Origin: Actinomycetes bacterium | GTDB lineage: Bacteria > Actinomycetota > Acidimicrobiia > Acidimicrobiales > RAAP-2 | Length of the DNA stretch: 64,000 bases | Assembly (NCBI GenBank): GCA_021778895.1 | Contig: JAJYBR010000008.1 | Coordinates: 1 to 64,000 of the forward strand | Reading direction: 5' to 3' | In this document: positions 41,682 to 51,156 of the stretch, piece by piece | How the letters are laid out: the number at the start of each line of letters is the position of its first letter | Position numbering within the stretch: position 1 is the first letter of the stretch | Made by a program: the position numbers and the translations under genes | The notes under the pieces: generated by a model | What the model saw: only the letters and a program-made list of their open reading frames with translations | Told to the model about the DNA's origin: nothing | Database searches by the model: none

Positions 41682-43259
41682 ATGAAGTTTTCATCCGTGA
41701 AACGACGGGGTTTCAACGCACTGTCATCACTGCTGGCCGTGGCATTCGCGGCCGTCGGCCTGGCGGTCGCGTCGTCATCGTCGGTGGCGTCGGCGGCGTC
41801 GGGCAACTCGTTGGTGATTGGATCTGCGGTGGCGCCGCCGTCGCTTGATCCGACATCGAATGCCTCGGCGGCGATCGACGAGGTCTTTGACTACAACGTG
41901 TACCAGCACCTGGTGCAGTTGGACCCCAAGGGACAGGTGATTCCCGTGCTGGCCACCGGGTACAAGGTGGCGGCCGACGGGCTGACCTACACCTTCACGC
42001 TGCGCTCGGGAGTCGTGTTCTCGAACGGCGATCCCATGACGGCGGCCGATGTTGTCTACAGCCTGAAGCGGGCGGTGGACCCGAAGTCGGGCTACCCGTA
42101 CCAGTCCTTGGTAGCCGACGTCAGCTCCGTGATCTCGCCTGACAGCTCGACGGTGGTCGTGACTCTGAGCCACCCGGACAACCAGTTCCTGTACAACCTG
42201 GCGGCGTACAGCAACGGCATTGTCCTGGACCCGACGCAGGTTGTGAACATCGCCACGAGCCCCGTTGGCACGGGTCCCTACATGTACCAGTCACAGATCT
42301 CGAACTACAACGTCGTGCTGGTGGCCAACACCAAGTACTGGGGCACCAAACCCGCTCTGTCGACGGTCACGTGGCGCTACTTCGCCAGTGCCAGCACCAT
42401 GGACAGCGCCCTGCAGAGCGGACAGATCCAGGTGATCGACAACCTGGACAACTCGCAGAACGTGTCACTGTTCAAGCACAACAGCGCGTTCAAGGTTGTC
42501 CACGGTCCGACCAACGGCAAGATCGACCTAACGATCAACAACAAGTCCGGCCCGCTGAAGAATCTCAAGGTGCGCCGGGCGATCTCGTACGCGATCGACA
42601 AGAAGGCGATCCTCAAGACGGTGGGTGCGGGATACGGCACGGTGATCGGCAGCGACCAGGTCCCGGGTGACCCGTGGTACACGCCGAGCGTCAACCGCAT
42701 CTACTCCTACAGCGTGCAGAAGGCGAAGAAGCTGCTGGCCCAGGCGGGCTACAAGCACGGGTTCTCGCTCGTCCTGACGCTTCCGCCGTACGGCTACGCG
42801 ACGCAGGCCGGGCCGCTGATCCAGGCCGAGCTGGCCGCTGTCGGAGTGCGCGTGACGATCAAGAACATCGCGTGGGCGCTGTGGATCTCGAAGGTCTTCG
42901 AGGGACACCAGTACCAGCTGACGATCATCGACCAGGTCGAAGCCCGCGACATCGGCGAGTACGGTGACTGCACCTACTACTTCAACTACGCCGGGTGCAA
43001 GGCCGTCGGCTCGATGATGTCCGCCGCCACCACTGCGACCACCAGCGCGAAAGAGATCTCGCTCTTCCGTGCGGTCGTCCACAAGATCACTGCTGACGCG
43101 GCCAACCTGTGGCTCTACAATCCCGACCAGCTGACCGTGGCCGACTCCAACGTCGTGGGCTTGCCCGGCAGTGGCCTGACCGAGTCGTTCAACGTGAGCT
43201 ACGTCTCCATCGGTGGCTCGATTCCCCCGAAGGCAGCAGCGGAGGGCTTTGCGTCCTGA
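41682..43259 (+). CDS. Dpp/Opp-type ABC transporter substrate-binding protein
   Basis: This 525-residue protein starts at an ATG behind AGAGGGGG. It has a Sec signal with twin-basic n-region and a hydrophobic core ALSSLLAVAFAAVGLAVA ending in ASA-like cleavage sites; no lipobox Cys. SBP_bac_5 features: APPSLDPTSNAS, SNGDPMTAADVVYSLKRAVDP near 115, VRRAISYAIDKKAIL near 304. It captures a peptide-like or cationic solute for the four downstream genes, and its stop overlaps the first permease start. The ligand is unknown. Confidence 0.9.
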   Translation: MKFSSVKRRGFNALSSLLAVAFAAVGLAVASSSSVASAASGNSLVIGSAVAPPSLDPTSNASAAIDEVFDYNVYQHLVQLDPKGQVIPVLATGYKVAADGLTYTFTLRSGVVFSNGDPMTAADVVYSLKRAVDPKSGYPYQSLVADVSSVISPDSSTVVVTLSHPDNQFLYNLAAYSNGIVLDPTQVVNIATSPVGTGPYMYQSQISNYNVVLVANTKYWGTKPALSTVTWRYFASASTMDSALQSGQIQVIDNLDNSQNVSLFKHNSAFKVVHGPTNGKIDLTINNKSGPLKNLKVRRAISYAIDKKAILKTVGAGYGTVIGSDQVPGDPWYTPSVNRIYSYSVQKAKKLLAQAGYKHGFSLVLTLPPYGYATQAGPLIQAELAAVGVRVTIKNIAWALWISKVFEGHQYQLTIIDQVEARDIGEYGDCTYYFNYAGCKAVGSMMSAATTATTSAKEISLFRAVVHKITADAANLWLYNPDQLTVADSNVVGLPGSGLTESFNVSYVSIGGSIPPKAAAEGFAS

Positions 43260-44299
43260 TGAGCGCTGACGAGAGCCAGCCGTCTCCGCATCGCCTCCCC
43301 CCCCGGGGGGAGGCGCGGGGGCGGCTGGCCTCGTCGCTGCGCGGCGCCGTCTCGGCGCTGCTGCCGCTGGCGCGGCGGTTGGCGACGATGGTGGTGGCGC
43401 TCTTTGGGGCCTCGGTTCTCGTCTTCGTCGTCCTCAACGTCTTGCCCGGCTCACCGGCCCAGGTGATCCTCGGCACCCAGGCGACGCCGGCTGCCGTGCG
43501 ACAGCTCACCGCCCAGCTGGGCCTGAACAAGCCCCTCGTCAGTCAGTACTTCGACTGGATGGGGGGCCTCGTCCACGGGAACTTCGGCATTTCCTACATC
43601 TCGCACCAGAGCATCGGGGGCCAGATCGGCCAAGCCCTCACCGTGACCGGCCCCCTGGTGCTGTTCGCACTGCTGATCGGCTTGATCATCGGGCTGCCCT
43701 TGGGACTGGCGGGCGCCTTGCGCAACGGACGGGTCTCGGGATCCTTCATCGGCGCCATGAGCCAGTTGGGGATGGCGGTCCCATCCGTCGTGGCCGGGCT
43801 GCTGCTCATCGTCGTGCTCACGGTCAAACTGCACGTCTTCCCCACGAGTGGCTTCCCGGGCTGGTCCGATCCGTGGCAGGCCCTGCGGGCTCTGGTCCTG
43901 CCCTCCTTCTCGCTCGGGATGGTCGAAGGCGCGATCATGAGCCGGTATGTTCGCGCCTCGATCCTGGAGCAGCTGCGGTCGGATTACTTGCGCACCGCCC
44001 GCTCCAAGGGGCTGCGCGTGGGCCAGGCGCTGCGTCGCCACGGCTTTCGCAACGCGGCGATCCCTCTGGTCACCGTGGTCGGGCTCGAGCTGGCCAGCCT
44101 CGTGGTGGGCGCGATCGTCGTGGAGAACGTCTTCTCCCTGCCGGGACTCGGGCTGTTGCTGCTGGACTCGGTCAACAACCGCGACCTCATCACGGTCCAA
44201 GACATCGCGATGCTCGTCGCGACGACGGTCCTGGTGCTGAACCTGCTCGTTGACCTGTCCTACCGGCTCCTCGACCCTCGTCTCAAGGGGACCGCGTGA
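43259..44299 (+). CDS. ABC transporter permease, DppB type
   Basis: This 346-residue protein has six transmembrane helices and the binding-protein-dependent transport signature near RTARSKGLRVGQALRRHGFRNA (EAA-like loop, about 240-262). The N-terminal pattern VVLNVLPGSPA is typical of DppB/OppB. The N-terminal 35 residues are polar and Pro/Arg-rich. It forms the membrane channel with the DppC-type partner, and genes overlap by 1-4 nt through this operon. Confidence 0.92.
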   Translation: MSADESQPSPHRLPPRGEARGRLASSLRGAVSALLPLARRLATMVVALFGASVLVFVVLNVLPGSPAQVILGTQATPAAVRQLTAQLGLNKPLVSQYFDWMGGLVHGNFGISYISHQSIGGQIGQALTVTGPLVLFALLIGLIIGLPLGLAGALRNGRVSGSFIGAMSQLGMAVPSVVAGLLLIVVLTVKLHVFPTSGFPGWSDPWQALRALVLPSFSLGMVEGAIMSRYVRASILEQLRSDYLRTARSKGLRVGQALRRHGFRNAAIPLVTVVGLELASLVVGAIVVENVFSLPGLGLLLLDSVNNRDLITVQDIAMLVATTVLVLNLLVDLSYRLLDPRLKGTA

Positions 44300-45192
44300 G
44301 CTCGGCCGTACTGCCGAATGCCCCCGCGGCGCGAGAGGTGCCAGCCGACGAGGCGTTCGCGGACCTCGAGCGCCGCGGACGGTGGCTGCGCAATCCGAGC
44401 GTCGTGATTGGCGGCGGCATCGTCGCCCTTGTCGTGCTCTCGGCGATCGTGTCCATCTTCTGGACGCCCTACGACCCGCTCGCCGTGAACCCCGCGCACG
44501 CCCTCGCGGCGCCGAGCTGGGCCCACTGGCTGGGAACCGACGAGTACGGGCGCGATGAGTTCAGCCGACTCATGGCCAGTTCGCAGATCGCCCTGTTCGT
44601 CGGCGCCCTGTCGGTGCTGATCGCGACCGCCATCGGCATCCCGGCCGGCCTGCTGGCCGCAGCCCGCGAGGGCGCGATCAGTCAGGTGGTGCTACGCGTC
44701 ACCGACATCCTCTACGGCTTCCCGGCGTTGCTGGCGGCGGTGGTCCTCGCCGCCGCGTTTGGCGCATCGAAGATGACGGTCGTGCTGGCCATCGGCATCG
44801 CGTACATCCCGGTGTTCATCCGTGTGACGCGCTCCAACGCGCTGGTGGTGCTCAACTCGGAGTACGTCCTGGCGGCGCGAGCCTACGGCCGACGCACGTT
44901 CTCCATCCTGCGCCGTCACGTCGTCCCGAACATCGCGACGACCATAATCGCGCAGATGAGCCTGCTGTTCTCCCTCGCCATCCTGGCGGAGGCCGCACTG
45001 GACTTCCTGGGCCTGGGCACGGTAGCCCCCACCGCGTCGTGGGGCACCATGCTGGCCTCGAGCCAGGACTACCTGGGCAGCGACGCGCTGCTCACGCTGT
45101 GGCCCAGCCTGGCCATCGTGGCGTGTGTGCTGGGGTTCTCGCTGCTGGGAGACGGCATCAGCGAGCTACGCGAGGCGCGGAGGCGCTCGTGA
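44296..45192 (+). CDS. ABC transporter permease, DppC type
   Basis: This 298-residue protein begins at a GTG overlapping the dppB-type stop. It has an N-terminal OppC_N helix (VVIGGGIVALVVLSAIVSIF), the DppC motif HWLGTDEYGRDEFSRL near 77, and the EAA loop EYVLAARAYGRRTFSILRRHVVPN near 190. It pairs with the preceding permease in peptide-type ABC importers. Confidence 0.92.
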   Translation: MSSAVLPNAPAAREVPADEAFADLERRGRWLRNPSVVIGGGIVALVVLSAIVSIFWTPYDPLAVNPAHALAAPSWAHWLGTDEYGRDEFSRLMASSQIALFVGALSVLIATAIGIPAGLLAAAREGAISQVVLRVTDILYGFPALLAAVVLAAAFGASKMTVVLAIGIAYIPVFIRVTRSNALVVLNSEYVLAARAYGRRTFSILRRHVVPNIATTIIAQMSLLFSLAILAEAALDFLGLGTVAPTASWGTMLASSQDYLGSDALLTLWPSLAIVACVLGFSLLGDGISELREARRRS

Positions 45193-46178
45193 CCGCGCTC
45201 CTGTCCGTCCGTGGGCTGAGCGTGTCCAGTGGCCCGCTGGAGCTCGTGCGTGACGTGAGCTTCGACGTGGACGCCGGCGAGCGCGTGGGCCTGATCGGCG
45301 AGTCCGGCTCGGGGAAGTCGCTCACCGCACTCGCGGTGATGGGACTGCTGGGAGAAGGGCTAAGTGCGTCGGGGTCGGTACGCCTCGGAGACGAGGAGCT
45401 GCTCGCGGCATCTGAGCTACGCCAGTGCGAGCTGCGCGGTGACGCCATCGCCATGGTCTTCCAGGAGCCGATGAGCGCACTCAATCCGACCCGGCGCATC
45501 GGGGATCAGGTGGGCGAGACCTTGCGGATCCACCGCCACCTGTCACGCAAGGCGGCCGAGCGCGCCGCGGTCGACCTGCTGGCACGCGTCGAGTTCACCG
45601 AGCCCGAGCGCTACGCGCGCATGTACCCGCACGAGCTCTCCGGCGGCCAGCGCCAGCGCGCGATGATTGCCAGCGCCATCGCCTGCGACCCCGGCGTGAT
45701 CCTGGCCGACGAGCCAACCACCGCGCTCGACGTGACGGTGCAGCGTCGGGTCTTGGAGCTCTTAGACCGGCTGGTCGACGAAGAGGGCTGCGCACTCCTG
45801 CTCATCGCCCACGACCTGGCGGTGGTCAGTGAAGTGTGCGACCGAGTGATCACCATGTACGGCGGGCGGGTCGTCGAGTCGGGCTCGGTGAGCCAGATCA
45901 TCAACGAGCCCCGCCACCCCTATACCCAGGCGCTGCTCGCCACGTCGAAGGCCCTGTCGGTGTCGGAGTCGTCGCTGGGGAGCCAGCTGCCGTCGATTCC
46001 CGGCACGGTGCCCAGCGCGGGCCACTTCCCACACGGCTGCCCCTTCCAGGATCGCTGTGACCGTCGTGTGGAGGCCTGCCAGGTCATGCCGGAGATGGTC
46101 GAGACGGGCCGCCGTGCCCTCGCGTGCTGGAACCCGGTCGTCGGCGCCACCCCGTCCAGTGGCGGGGAAGCCGCATGA
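45189..46178 (+). CDS. ABC transporter ATP-binding protein, DppD type
   Basis: This 329-residue ATPase has Walker A GESGSGKS near 39, Q-loop MVFQEPMSALNPTRRIG, signature LSGGQRQRAM near 155 and Walker B VILADEPTTALDV near 175. The C-terminal oligopeptide-transporter domain contains the Cys set CPFQDRCDRRVEAC...ACW that in OppD/DppF relatives binds a [4Fe-4S] cluster. The GTG start overlaps the permease stop. Confidence 0.93.
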   Translation: MTALLSVRGLSVSSGPLELVRDVSFDVDAGERVGLIGESGSGKSLTALAVMGLLGEGLSASGSVRLGDEELLAASELRQCELRGDAIAMVFQEPMSALNPTRRIGDQVGETLRIHRHLSRKAAERAAVDLLARVEFTEPERYARMYPHELSGGQRQRAMIASAIACDPGVILADEPTTALDVTVQRRVLELLDRLVDEEGCALLLIAHDLAVVSEVCDRVITMYGGRVVESGSVSQIINEPRHPYTQALLATSKALSVSESSLGSQLPSIPGTVPSAGHFPHGCPFQDRCDRRVEACQVMPEMVETGRRALACWNPVVGATPSSGGEAA

Positions 46179-46978
46179 GCGTCATCCCGACGTTCGAGGT
46201 CGATTCGGTGACCAAGGTGTACCAGAGCCGTGGGCGGCGCGGCCACGCCGTCGACGCGCTGCGGGACATCTCGTTCACCGTGGCACCGGGCCAGTCTCTC
46301 GGAGTCGTCGGCGAGTCGGGTTCCGGAAAGTCCACGCTGTCGCGCCTGCTGCTAGCCCTCGAGAAGCCCACGTCGGGGTCCATTCGCCATCGCGGCGAGG
46401 TGATCAGCGGTCGGCGAGAGCGTGACCTGCAGGACTTCCGCCGTCGTGTGCAGATCGTGTTCCAGGACCCGATGTCCTCTCTCGATCCGCGCATGCGGGT
46501 CTATGACCTGCTCGCCGAGCCCCTTCGGGCCCTGCACATCGAGGTCGATGAGGGTGAGCGCGTTCGCGAGCTCCTGGACTCGGTGGAGATGCCCGCGGCG
46601 GCGGCCCGACGGTTCGCCTACCAGTTCTCCGGCGGGCAGCGCCAGCGCATCGCCATCGCGCGGGCGCTGGGTCCCTCACCCGAGGTGCTGATTGCCGACG
46701 AGCCGGTGAGCGCCCTCGACGTGTCCGTGCGCGCCCAGATCCTCAACCTGCTCACCGGGCTGGTGCAGGACTTCAACTTGACGATGGTGTTCGTCTCGCA
46801 CGACATGGCCGTGGTGCGCCACCTCTGTGACTCAGTGGTGGTCCTCTATCGGGGTCGACTGGTCGAGATGGGTGCGACCGAAGAGGTCTTCGAGCACCCC
46901 CGTGAGGACTACACGCGTGAACTGCTCGCCGCCGCTCCACGCCTACGCGCCCAGCGTGGGCTGACATCGTCGAGCTGA
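46175..46978 (+). CDS. ABC transporter ATP-binding protein, DppF type
   Basis: This 267-residue ATPase has Walker A GESGSGKST near 49, Q-loop IVFQDPMSSLDPRM, signature FSGGQRQRIAIARAL near 150 and Walker B VLIADEPVSALDV near 172. It is shorter than usual DppF proteins and lacks the C-terminal oligopeptide/Cys domain, so only the DppD-type partner carries it. It is the last gene of the transporter operon, followed by a long stem. Confidence 0.92.
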   Translation: MSVIPTFEVDSVTKVYQSRGRRGHAVDALRDISFTVAPGQSLGVVGESGSGKSTLSRLLLALEKPTSGSIRHRGEVISGRRERDLQDFRRRVQIVFQDPMSSLDPRMRVYDLLAEPLRALHIEVDEGERVRELLDSVEMPAAAARRFAYQFSGGQRQRIAIARALGPSPEVLIADEPVSALDVSVRAQILNLLTGLVQDFNLTMVFVSHDMAVVRHLCDSVVVLYRGRLVEMGATEEVFEHPREDYTRELLAAAPRLRAQRGLTSSS

Positions 46979-47023
46979 GCGCCGCCGCGTACGCGACACC
47001 GACATCGCCCTGATCGGCGGCGC
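46979..47023. terminator. Bidirectional stem between convergent operons
   Basis: GCGCCGCCG (46979-46987) and CGGCGGCGC (47015-47023) pair perfectly over 9 bp around a 27-nt loop, starting right after the DppF-type stop. It lies between two converging units and could stop both. Confidence 0.45.
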
Positions 47024-47131
47024 ATTCCAGTCTGGCCACCCTCGGCGGTGTCCGCCACCAGGCTCATGATGCCCATGGCGACCTCGTCAGCGCGCCACGC
47101 GGTGCCGTGACGCCGAGTCGCGCACGCAGGA

Positions 47132-48247
47132 TCAGAGCTGGTAGAGACGTCGGGCATTTTCGCCCGCGACCATCTGCACCACGCGGGACGCCTGGGCTTC
47201 GCTCCAATCTCCGCACTCGACCCACTCTCCGAGCACGCGAGCCATCGCCCGGCGCCAGAGGGTGGCCCCGAGCAGATGGAGCTCAGCTGGGCCCCAGGCG
47301 TCCGAGGAGAACAGTTGCTTGCCGAATGGGGCCAGTGCGAAAGATTCGGCGACCACTTGCCGACTGTGCGCTCCGGCATAGTTCAGTGCCTCGCCCACGT
47401 CGAAGTAGACGTGGGGGAGCATCTGCGCGAGATAGGCAGCCTCGCGATGGTAGGGGTAGCAGTGAAGCAGCACGACGGGCGTCCCGGCGGACTCGCTGGC
47501 ACGAAGGAAGGGGGTCAGGAGGCTCGGGTTGGCTCGGTGCAGCGTGAGGTCGCTGTCTCCAAAGCCGCAGTGGATCTGCAGGGGGACCCCAGCGTCGATC
47601 CCTGCCCACAGCAGGTGCGCGAGCAGAACGGGCTCGTCGACGCGGGTCGTTCGTGCCAACTGCGTCTCGAGTGCCGTGCGCAGTGCGTCTCGGTCGGGGC
47701 GCGCCGTGTCAACGTCGAAGCCTGCGCGGTAGGCGAGGATGCTCTTGGTGCCGACGGCTCCGTGGGCCACTGCGGCCTCCAGGTCGCTCGCCAAGGCGTC
47801 GGCGAAGGCTCGCGGCGAGGTCTCCTCGGCGAGGAGGCGCTCGGCGACGGCCTCGAGGCGTACCACCTCACGGGTCTGGGCACCACCGGTCGCAGCCATC
47901 TCGTCGAGGTCGAGCAGGCCCTCGGTACTGAAGCCGCTGTCGATGAGGTATGTCGCGATGCCGCTGGCACGCAGGAGTCGGCGGTTCACCTCGTCAGGAC
48001 CGATCTCGAGGCGACGGGTCACGTACTCGACGCCGCTCACGTCTCCCTGGAGATCGAGCAGGGGTGCGCAGAATCGTAGGAGTGCGAAGCCCACGGGCGA
48101 GTCGAAACTGGAGACCCCCGGCGCGGCTGGCCGGTCCGACTCCGTGATGACTGACTCGAAGGTCGCCAGGTCGAGGGGCGCGCGCAGCGCTCCGTGGACG
48201 TGGTGATCGACCAGCGGGATCTCGGCAATGAGGTCGGTGACCGCCAT
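47132..48247 (-). CDS. FluG-type amidohydrolase
   Basis: This 371-residue TIM-barrel amidohydrolase matches the N-terminal domain of FluG/nodulin-type proteins. Metal-site motifs: DHHVHG near 14-19, PLQIHCGFGDSD near 245, VVLLHCYPYHREA near 275 and the Asp of LFSSDAWGP near 325. AYRAGFD in the middle replaces the Lys region of related enzymes. In fungi and some bacteria this domain is fused to a glutamine synthetase-like domain; here a GS-like ligase gene is three genes upstream on the same strand. It probably hydrolyses a gamma-glutamyl amide or related bond. ATG 48247 is chosen; GTG 48256 is the alternative. Confidence 0.8.
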   Translation of the reverse strand: MAVTDLIAEIPLVDHHVHGALRAPLDLATFESVITESDRPAAPGVSSFDSPVGFALLRFCAPLLDLQGDVSGVEYVTRRLEIGPDEVNRRLLRASGIATYLIDSGFSTEGLLDLDEMAATGGAQTREVVRLEAVAERLLAEETSPRAFADALASDLEAAVAHGAVGTKSILAYRAGFDVDTARPDRDALRTALETQLARTTRVDEPVLLAHLLWAGIDAGVPLQIHCGFGDSDLTLHRANPSLLTPFLRASESAGTPVVLLHCYPYHREAAYLAQMLPHVYFDVGEALNYAGAHSRQVVAESFALAPFGKQLFSSDAWGPAELHLLGATLWRRAMARVLGEWVECGDWSEAQASRVVQMVAGENARRLYQL

Positions 48248-48249
48248 GG

Positions 48250-49590
48250 TCACCACCCCGCGTACGGAGCGACCAAGTCGTCAGACACCCGACCGGCCGC
48301 CGCGTCGGTGATCGCCGCGACGAGCACCTCGACCCCTCGATCGACCTCGTCGTCGGTGATGATGAGCGGTGGCGTGATCTCCAGGGTATTTCCCCCCACG
48401 TAGAAAACGGCGGCACCGAGCTCGAAGGCCCGGTACACGGTCTTGGCGGCCAAGGCCGTCGCCGGCTCCTTGCTGCCGCGGTCCTTCACCAGCTCGCAGC
48501 CGATCGACAGGCCGTGGCCCCGCACGTCACCGATCTGGGGCAGGTCGGCGGCCCGCAACCCGGCGCGCAGGCGCTCGCCGGCGGCACGGGCTCGTGCCGG
48601 GAGGTCGTCGGCGACCAGGGTGCGCAGCACCGCGCGACCGACTGCCGCACAGATCGGGTTACCGGCCGTTGTCAACAGGGCCGTGGCTGGCGGCCCGTCG
48701 AGGATCCAGGCCGGGCCGACGCAGGCTGACAGGGGCAAGCCACCGCCGAGGACCTTGCCGAAGCAGACGACATCGGGCACGATGCCGTCGATCTGGAAGG
48801 CGTGCATCATCCCCGAGCGCCCCAGGCCAACCTTCACCTCGTCGACGATGAGCGGAACTCCGGCGGCCCGGCATCGCTCGGCGCAGCCGCGCAAGAAGCC
48901 CTCGGGGGGCACCACCATGCCTCCGTCGGCGAGGAAGGGCTCAACGATCATCGCCGCCACGTCCCCGGTGCGTAGCGCCGCGTCGATGGCCGCGAAACTT
49001 TGCGCCAGGGCCGCCGCTGCCGGATCTTTGCCCGCTGGCGGCCGATAGGGGTTGGGGTACGGGACGAAGACCACGTCGGGATCGGCCGCGGTCGAGCCGG
49101 CCTCGACGTGCACGCCCGAGGCCCCCAGTGCCACTCCGACCCCGCCGTGGTACGAGTGCTCGAAGGCGATGATCCTCCGCTTGCCCGTGGCCAGGCGTAC
49201 CGAGCGAAGCGCCACGTCGCAGGCATCCGAGCCCGCGTGCCCGAGGTAGACGCGCCGGTCGGCGCCCCCGGGAGTCAGCGCGAGGAGCTCCTCGGCGAGG
49301 GCCACGGAGTCGGGGTGGACCGACGAGAGACCGCCCGACCCGGGCGGCGACTGCACCGCCCGGGTCACCGCCTCGACGATTGCGGGGTGGCCGTAGCCCA
49401 GACCAGATGCCGTCCACGTCGAGGTGAGGTCGAGGATGCGGCGCCCGCCCGCCTCGACGAGCCACGATCCCTGCCCCGAGACGGCCGCCAGGGGGAAGAA
49501 GCGCAGTTTCTCCACCCCAGCGACTGCGGCCAGGTCGCGACGATAGAGATCCGCCGCCTCAACCGGTAATGAAGAGAGGTCCGGCTCCAC
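48250..49590 (-). CDS. Class III aminotransferase (4-aminobutyrate/diamine type)
   Basis: This 446-residue PLP enzyme starts at GTG, 3 nt after the permease stop. It has LTSTWTASGLGYGHP near 53, GHAGSDACDVALRSVRLATGK near 114, EHSYHGGVGVALG near 144, the Asp of LIVDEVKVGLGRSG near 245 and PLP Lys in VCFGKVLGGGLPLSA near 272. It would move an amino group from GABA, a diamine or a gamma-glutamylated diamine to an oxo acid. It sits in the order permease, aminotransferase, amidohydrolase. Confidence 0.85.
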   Translation of the reverse strand: MEPDLSSLPVEAADLYRRDLAAVAGVEKLRFFPLAAVSGQGSWLVEAGGRRILDLTSTWTASGLGYGHPAIVEAVTRAVQSPPGSGGLSSVHPDSVALAEELLALTPGGADRRVYLGHAGSDACDVALRSVRLATGKRRIIAFEHSYHGGVGVALGASGVHVEAGSTAADPDVVFVPYPNPYRPPAGKDPAAAALAQSFAAIDAALRTGDVAAMIVEPFLADGGMVVPPEGFLRGCAERCRAAGVPLIVDEVKVGLGRSGMMHAFQIDGIVPDVVCFGKVLGGGLPLSACVGPAWILDGPPATALLTTAGNPICAAVGRAVLRTLVADDLPARARAAGERLRAGLRAADLPQIGDVRGHGLSIGCELVKDRGSKEPATALAAKTVYRAFELGAAVFYVGGNTLEITPPLIITDDEVDRGVEVLVAAITDAAAGRVSDDLVAPYAGW

Positions 49591-49593
49591 GGC

Positions 49594-51102
49594 CTACTCC
49601 TCGGACGCAGCTTGCAGCTGGGTCTCGATCCCCGGCGCCAGCAGGTCCTTGCCGACCGGACCGGCCTCCTCGGGATCCGAGGAGAGGCCCGCAGCGACCT
49701 TGTCCGCCAGCCCGGGCAGGAAGAGGGCGATGAGCAGTCCGACACCGAGCACCATGAAGGCGATGAAGGGCGCCGCAGACCACTGCGTCTGGCTCTTGAC
49801 GTTGTAGTAGAAGACCAGGACCATCAGCACGGCCCCGAGGATGGGCAGGACGACCTCGGCGGCCTTGTCCTTGCGCTCGGTGAGCAGGTGCTTGATGGTG
49901 CCCAGCTCCATCATGAAGTAGGCGAACATGAGGGTCATCGCCCCGATGGTGGCGTAGTAGAAGTAGTAATCCAAGGCCGCGTCGCCCGTACCGACCACGG
50001 GGTGCTTGGTGACGCCGCCGATGATCGCCATCAGCATGGAGATCCCGGTCACCGTCACGATGGCGTTGAGTGGCTGGGAGTGCTTGGGGTCGAGCTTGGA
50101 CCAGCTCTTGGGACCCAGGCCGTCGCGGCTGAAGACCCACATGAGTCGGCCGGCAGTGGCGACCGAGGCGAGGTGACAGGCGAAGGCCGAGATCGCTGCG
50201 GCGAACGAGATCACCAAGGAGAACCAGGTCCCGATGTAGGACTTACCGAGCGTCGTGAGCGAGTTGCCCTGCGTGGCGAAGGCGTGGAGTCCGGCTGCGT
50301 TGGTCCCGTAGCCGATCGTTTGGGCGAACATGACCAGGATGAACAGCACGGCCGTCAGGGCGACTGCCCAGGCCAGGGCGCGCGGGATGTTGCGCTTGGG
50401 GTCGTCCGTATCTTGACCGAGCGCCGCACAGCCTTCGAATCCGGCCCACGACAAGAACGCGGCGACCACCGCGCCCATAATGGTAGAGAAGCTGCTGCCC
50501 TTCAACGAGAAGGTGCTCCAGTCGACGCCAGTCGAGTGGGCGCCACCCTTGGAGATGATGACGATGGTGAGGATTGTCATGCACACGATGCCCAGTCCCT
50601 CGATGGCCAGGAGTGCGCGGGCCACCGTCCGAAGATCGCGGGTGTTGAAGTAGAGCGCGATCAACGCGGCGATGAGCGCAGCCAGGACCCACGGCACGTG
50701 GGGTGGGTGTGCCGATCCGCTGTCGGCCACTGCGAGGAAGGCATTGAGGAAGCTCGAGACGGCTCCCAAGCAGCAGATGGCGAAGAAGACGTACGTGACC
50801 ATCACTGCGAAGCCGGCGATGAATCCGGCCCGCTTGCCGATCGTGAGGCCCACGAGCGCGTAGGAGCTTCCCGCGTGGGAATAGCGCTGGGTCAGTCGAA
50901 TGAACCCGTGCCCGATGAGGGCGATGCCGATGGCGCCGAACACGAAGACGAGCGGCACGGCCTTGCCGACGATCGCCACCGTTCCTTGACCGTTGCCGGA
51001 CATGGCGAGCGTGGGTCCGACGATCCCCAGTGACAGGGCGACCGCTCCCCACAGTTTCAGTTTCTTCTTACCCACCGTTGATGTGGCTGTCTCATTCGAC
51101 AT
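49594..51102 (-). CDS. APC-superfamily amino acid/amine permease
   Basis: This 502-residue protein has about 12 transmembrane helices, starting LWGAVALSLGIVGPTLAMSGNGQ, where the glycine-broken first helix binds the amino group of the substrate in APC carriers. SWAGFEGCAALGQDTDDPKRNIPRA-type residues form the conserved helix 6 and 7 region. It likely imports an amino acid or amine for the gamma-glutamylation genes around it. A GGGGGGAAG site precedes the ATG. It follows the GS-like ligase by 54 bp on the same strand. Confidence 0.9.
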   Translation of the reverse strand: MSNETATSTVGKKKLKLWGAVALSLGIVGPTLAMSGNGQGTVAIVGKAVPLVFVFGAIGIALIGHGFIRLTQRYSHAGSSYALVGLTIGKRAGFIAGFAVMVTYVFFAICCLGAVSSFLNAFLAVADSGSAHPPHVPWVLAALIAALIALYFNTRDLRTVARALLAIEGLGIVCMTILTIVIISKGGAHSTGVDWSTFSLKGSSFSTIMGAVVAAFLSWAGFEGCAALGQDTDDPKRNIPRALAWAVALTAVLFILVMFAQTIGYGTNAAGLHAFATQGNSLTTLGKSYIGTWFSLVISFAAAISAFACHLASVATAGRLMWVFSRDGLGPKSWSKLDPKHSQPLNAIVTVTGISMLMAIIGGVTKHPVVGTGDAALDYYFYYATIGAMTLMFAYFMMELGTIKHLLTERKDKAAEVVLPILGAVLMVLVFYYNVKSQTQWSAAPFIAFMVLGVGLLIALFLPGLADKVAAGLSSDPEEAGPVGKDLLAPGIETQLQAASEE

Positions 51103-51156
51103 GCTGCGCTTCCCCCCTTTTGTACTGGTTACTTGGAACTGCGACTTTGAGCCCGT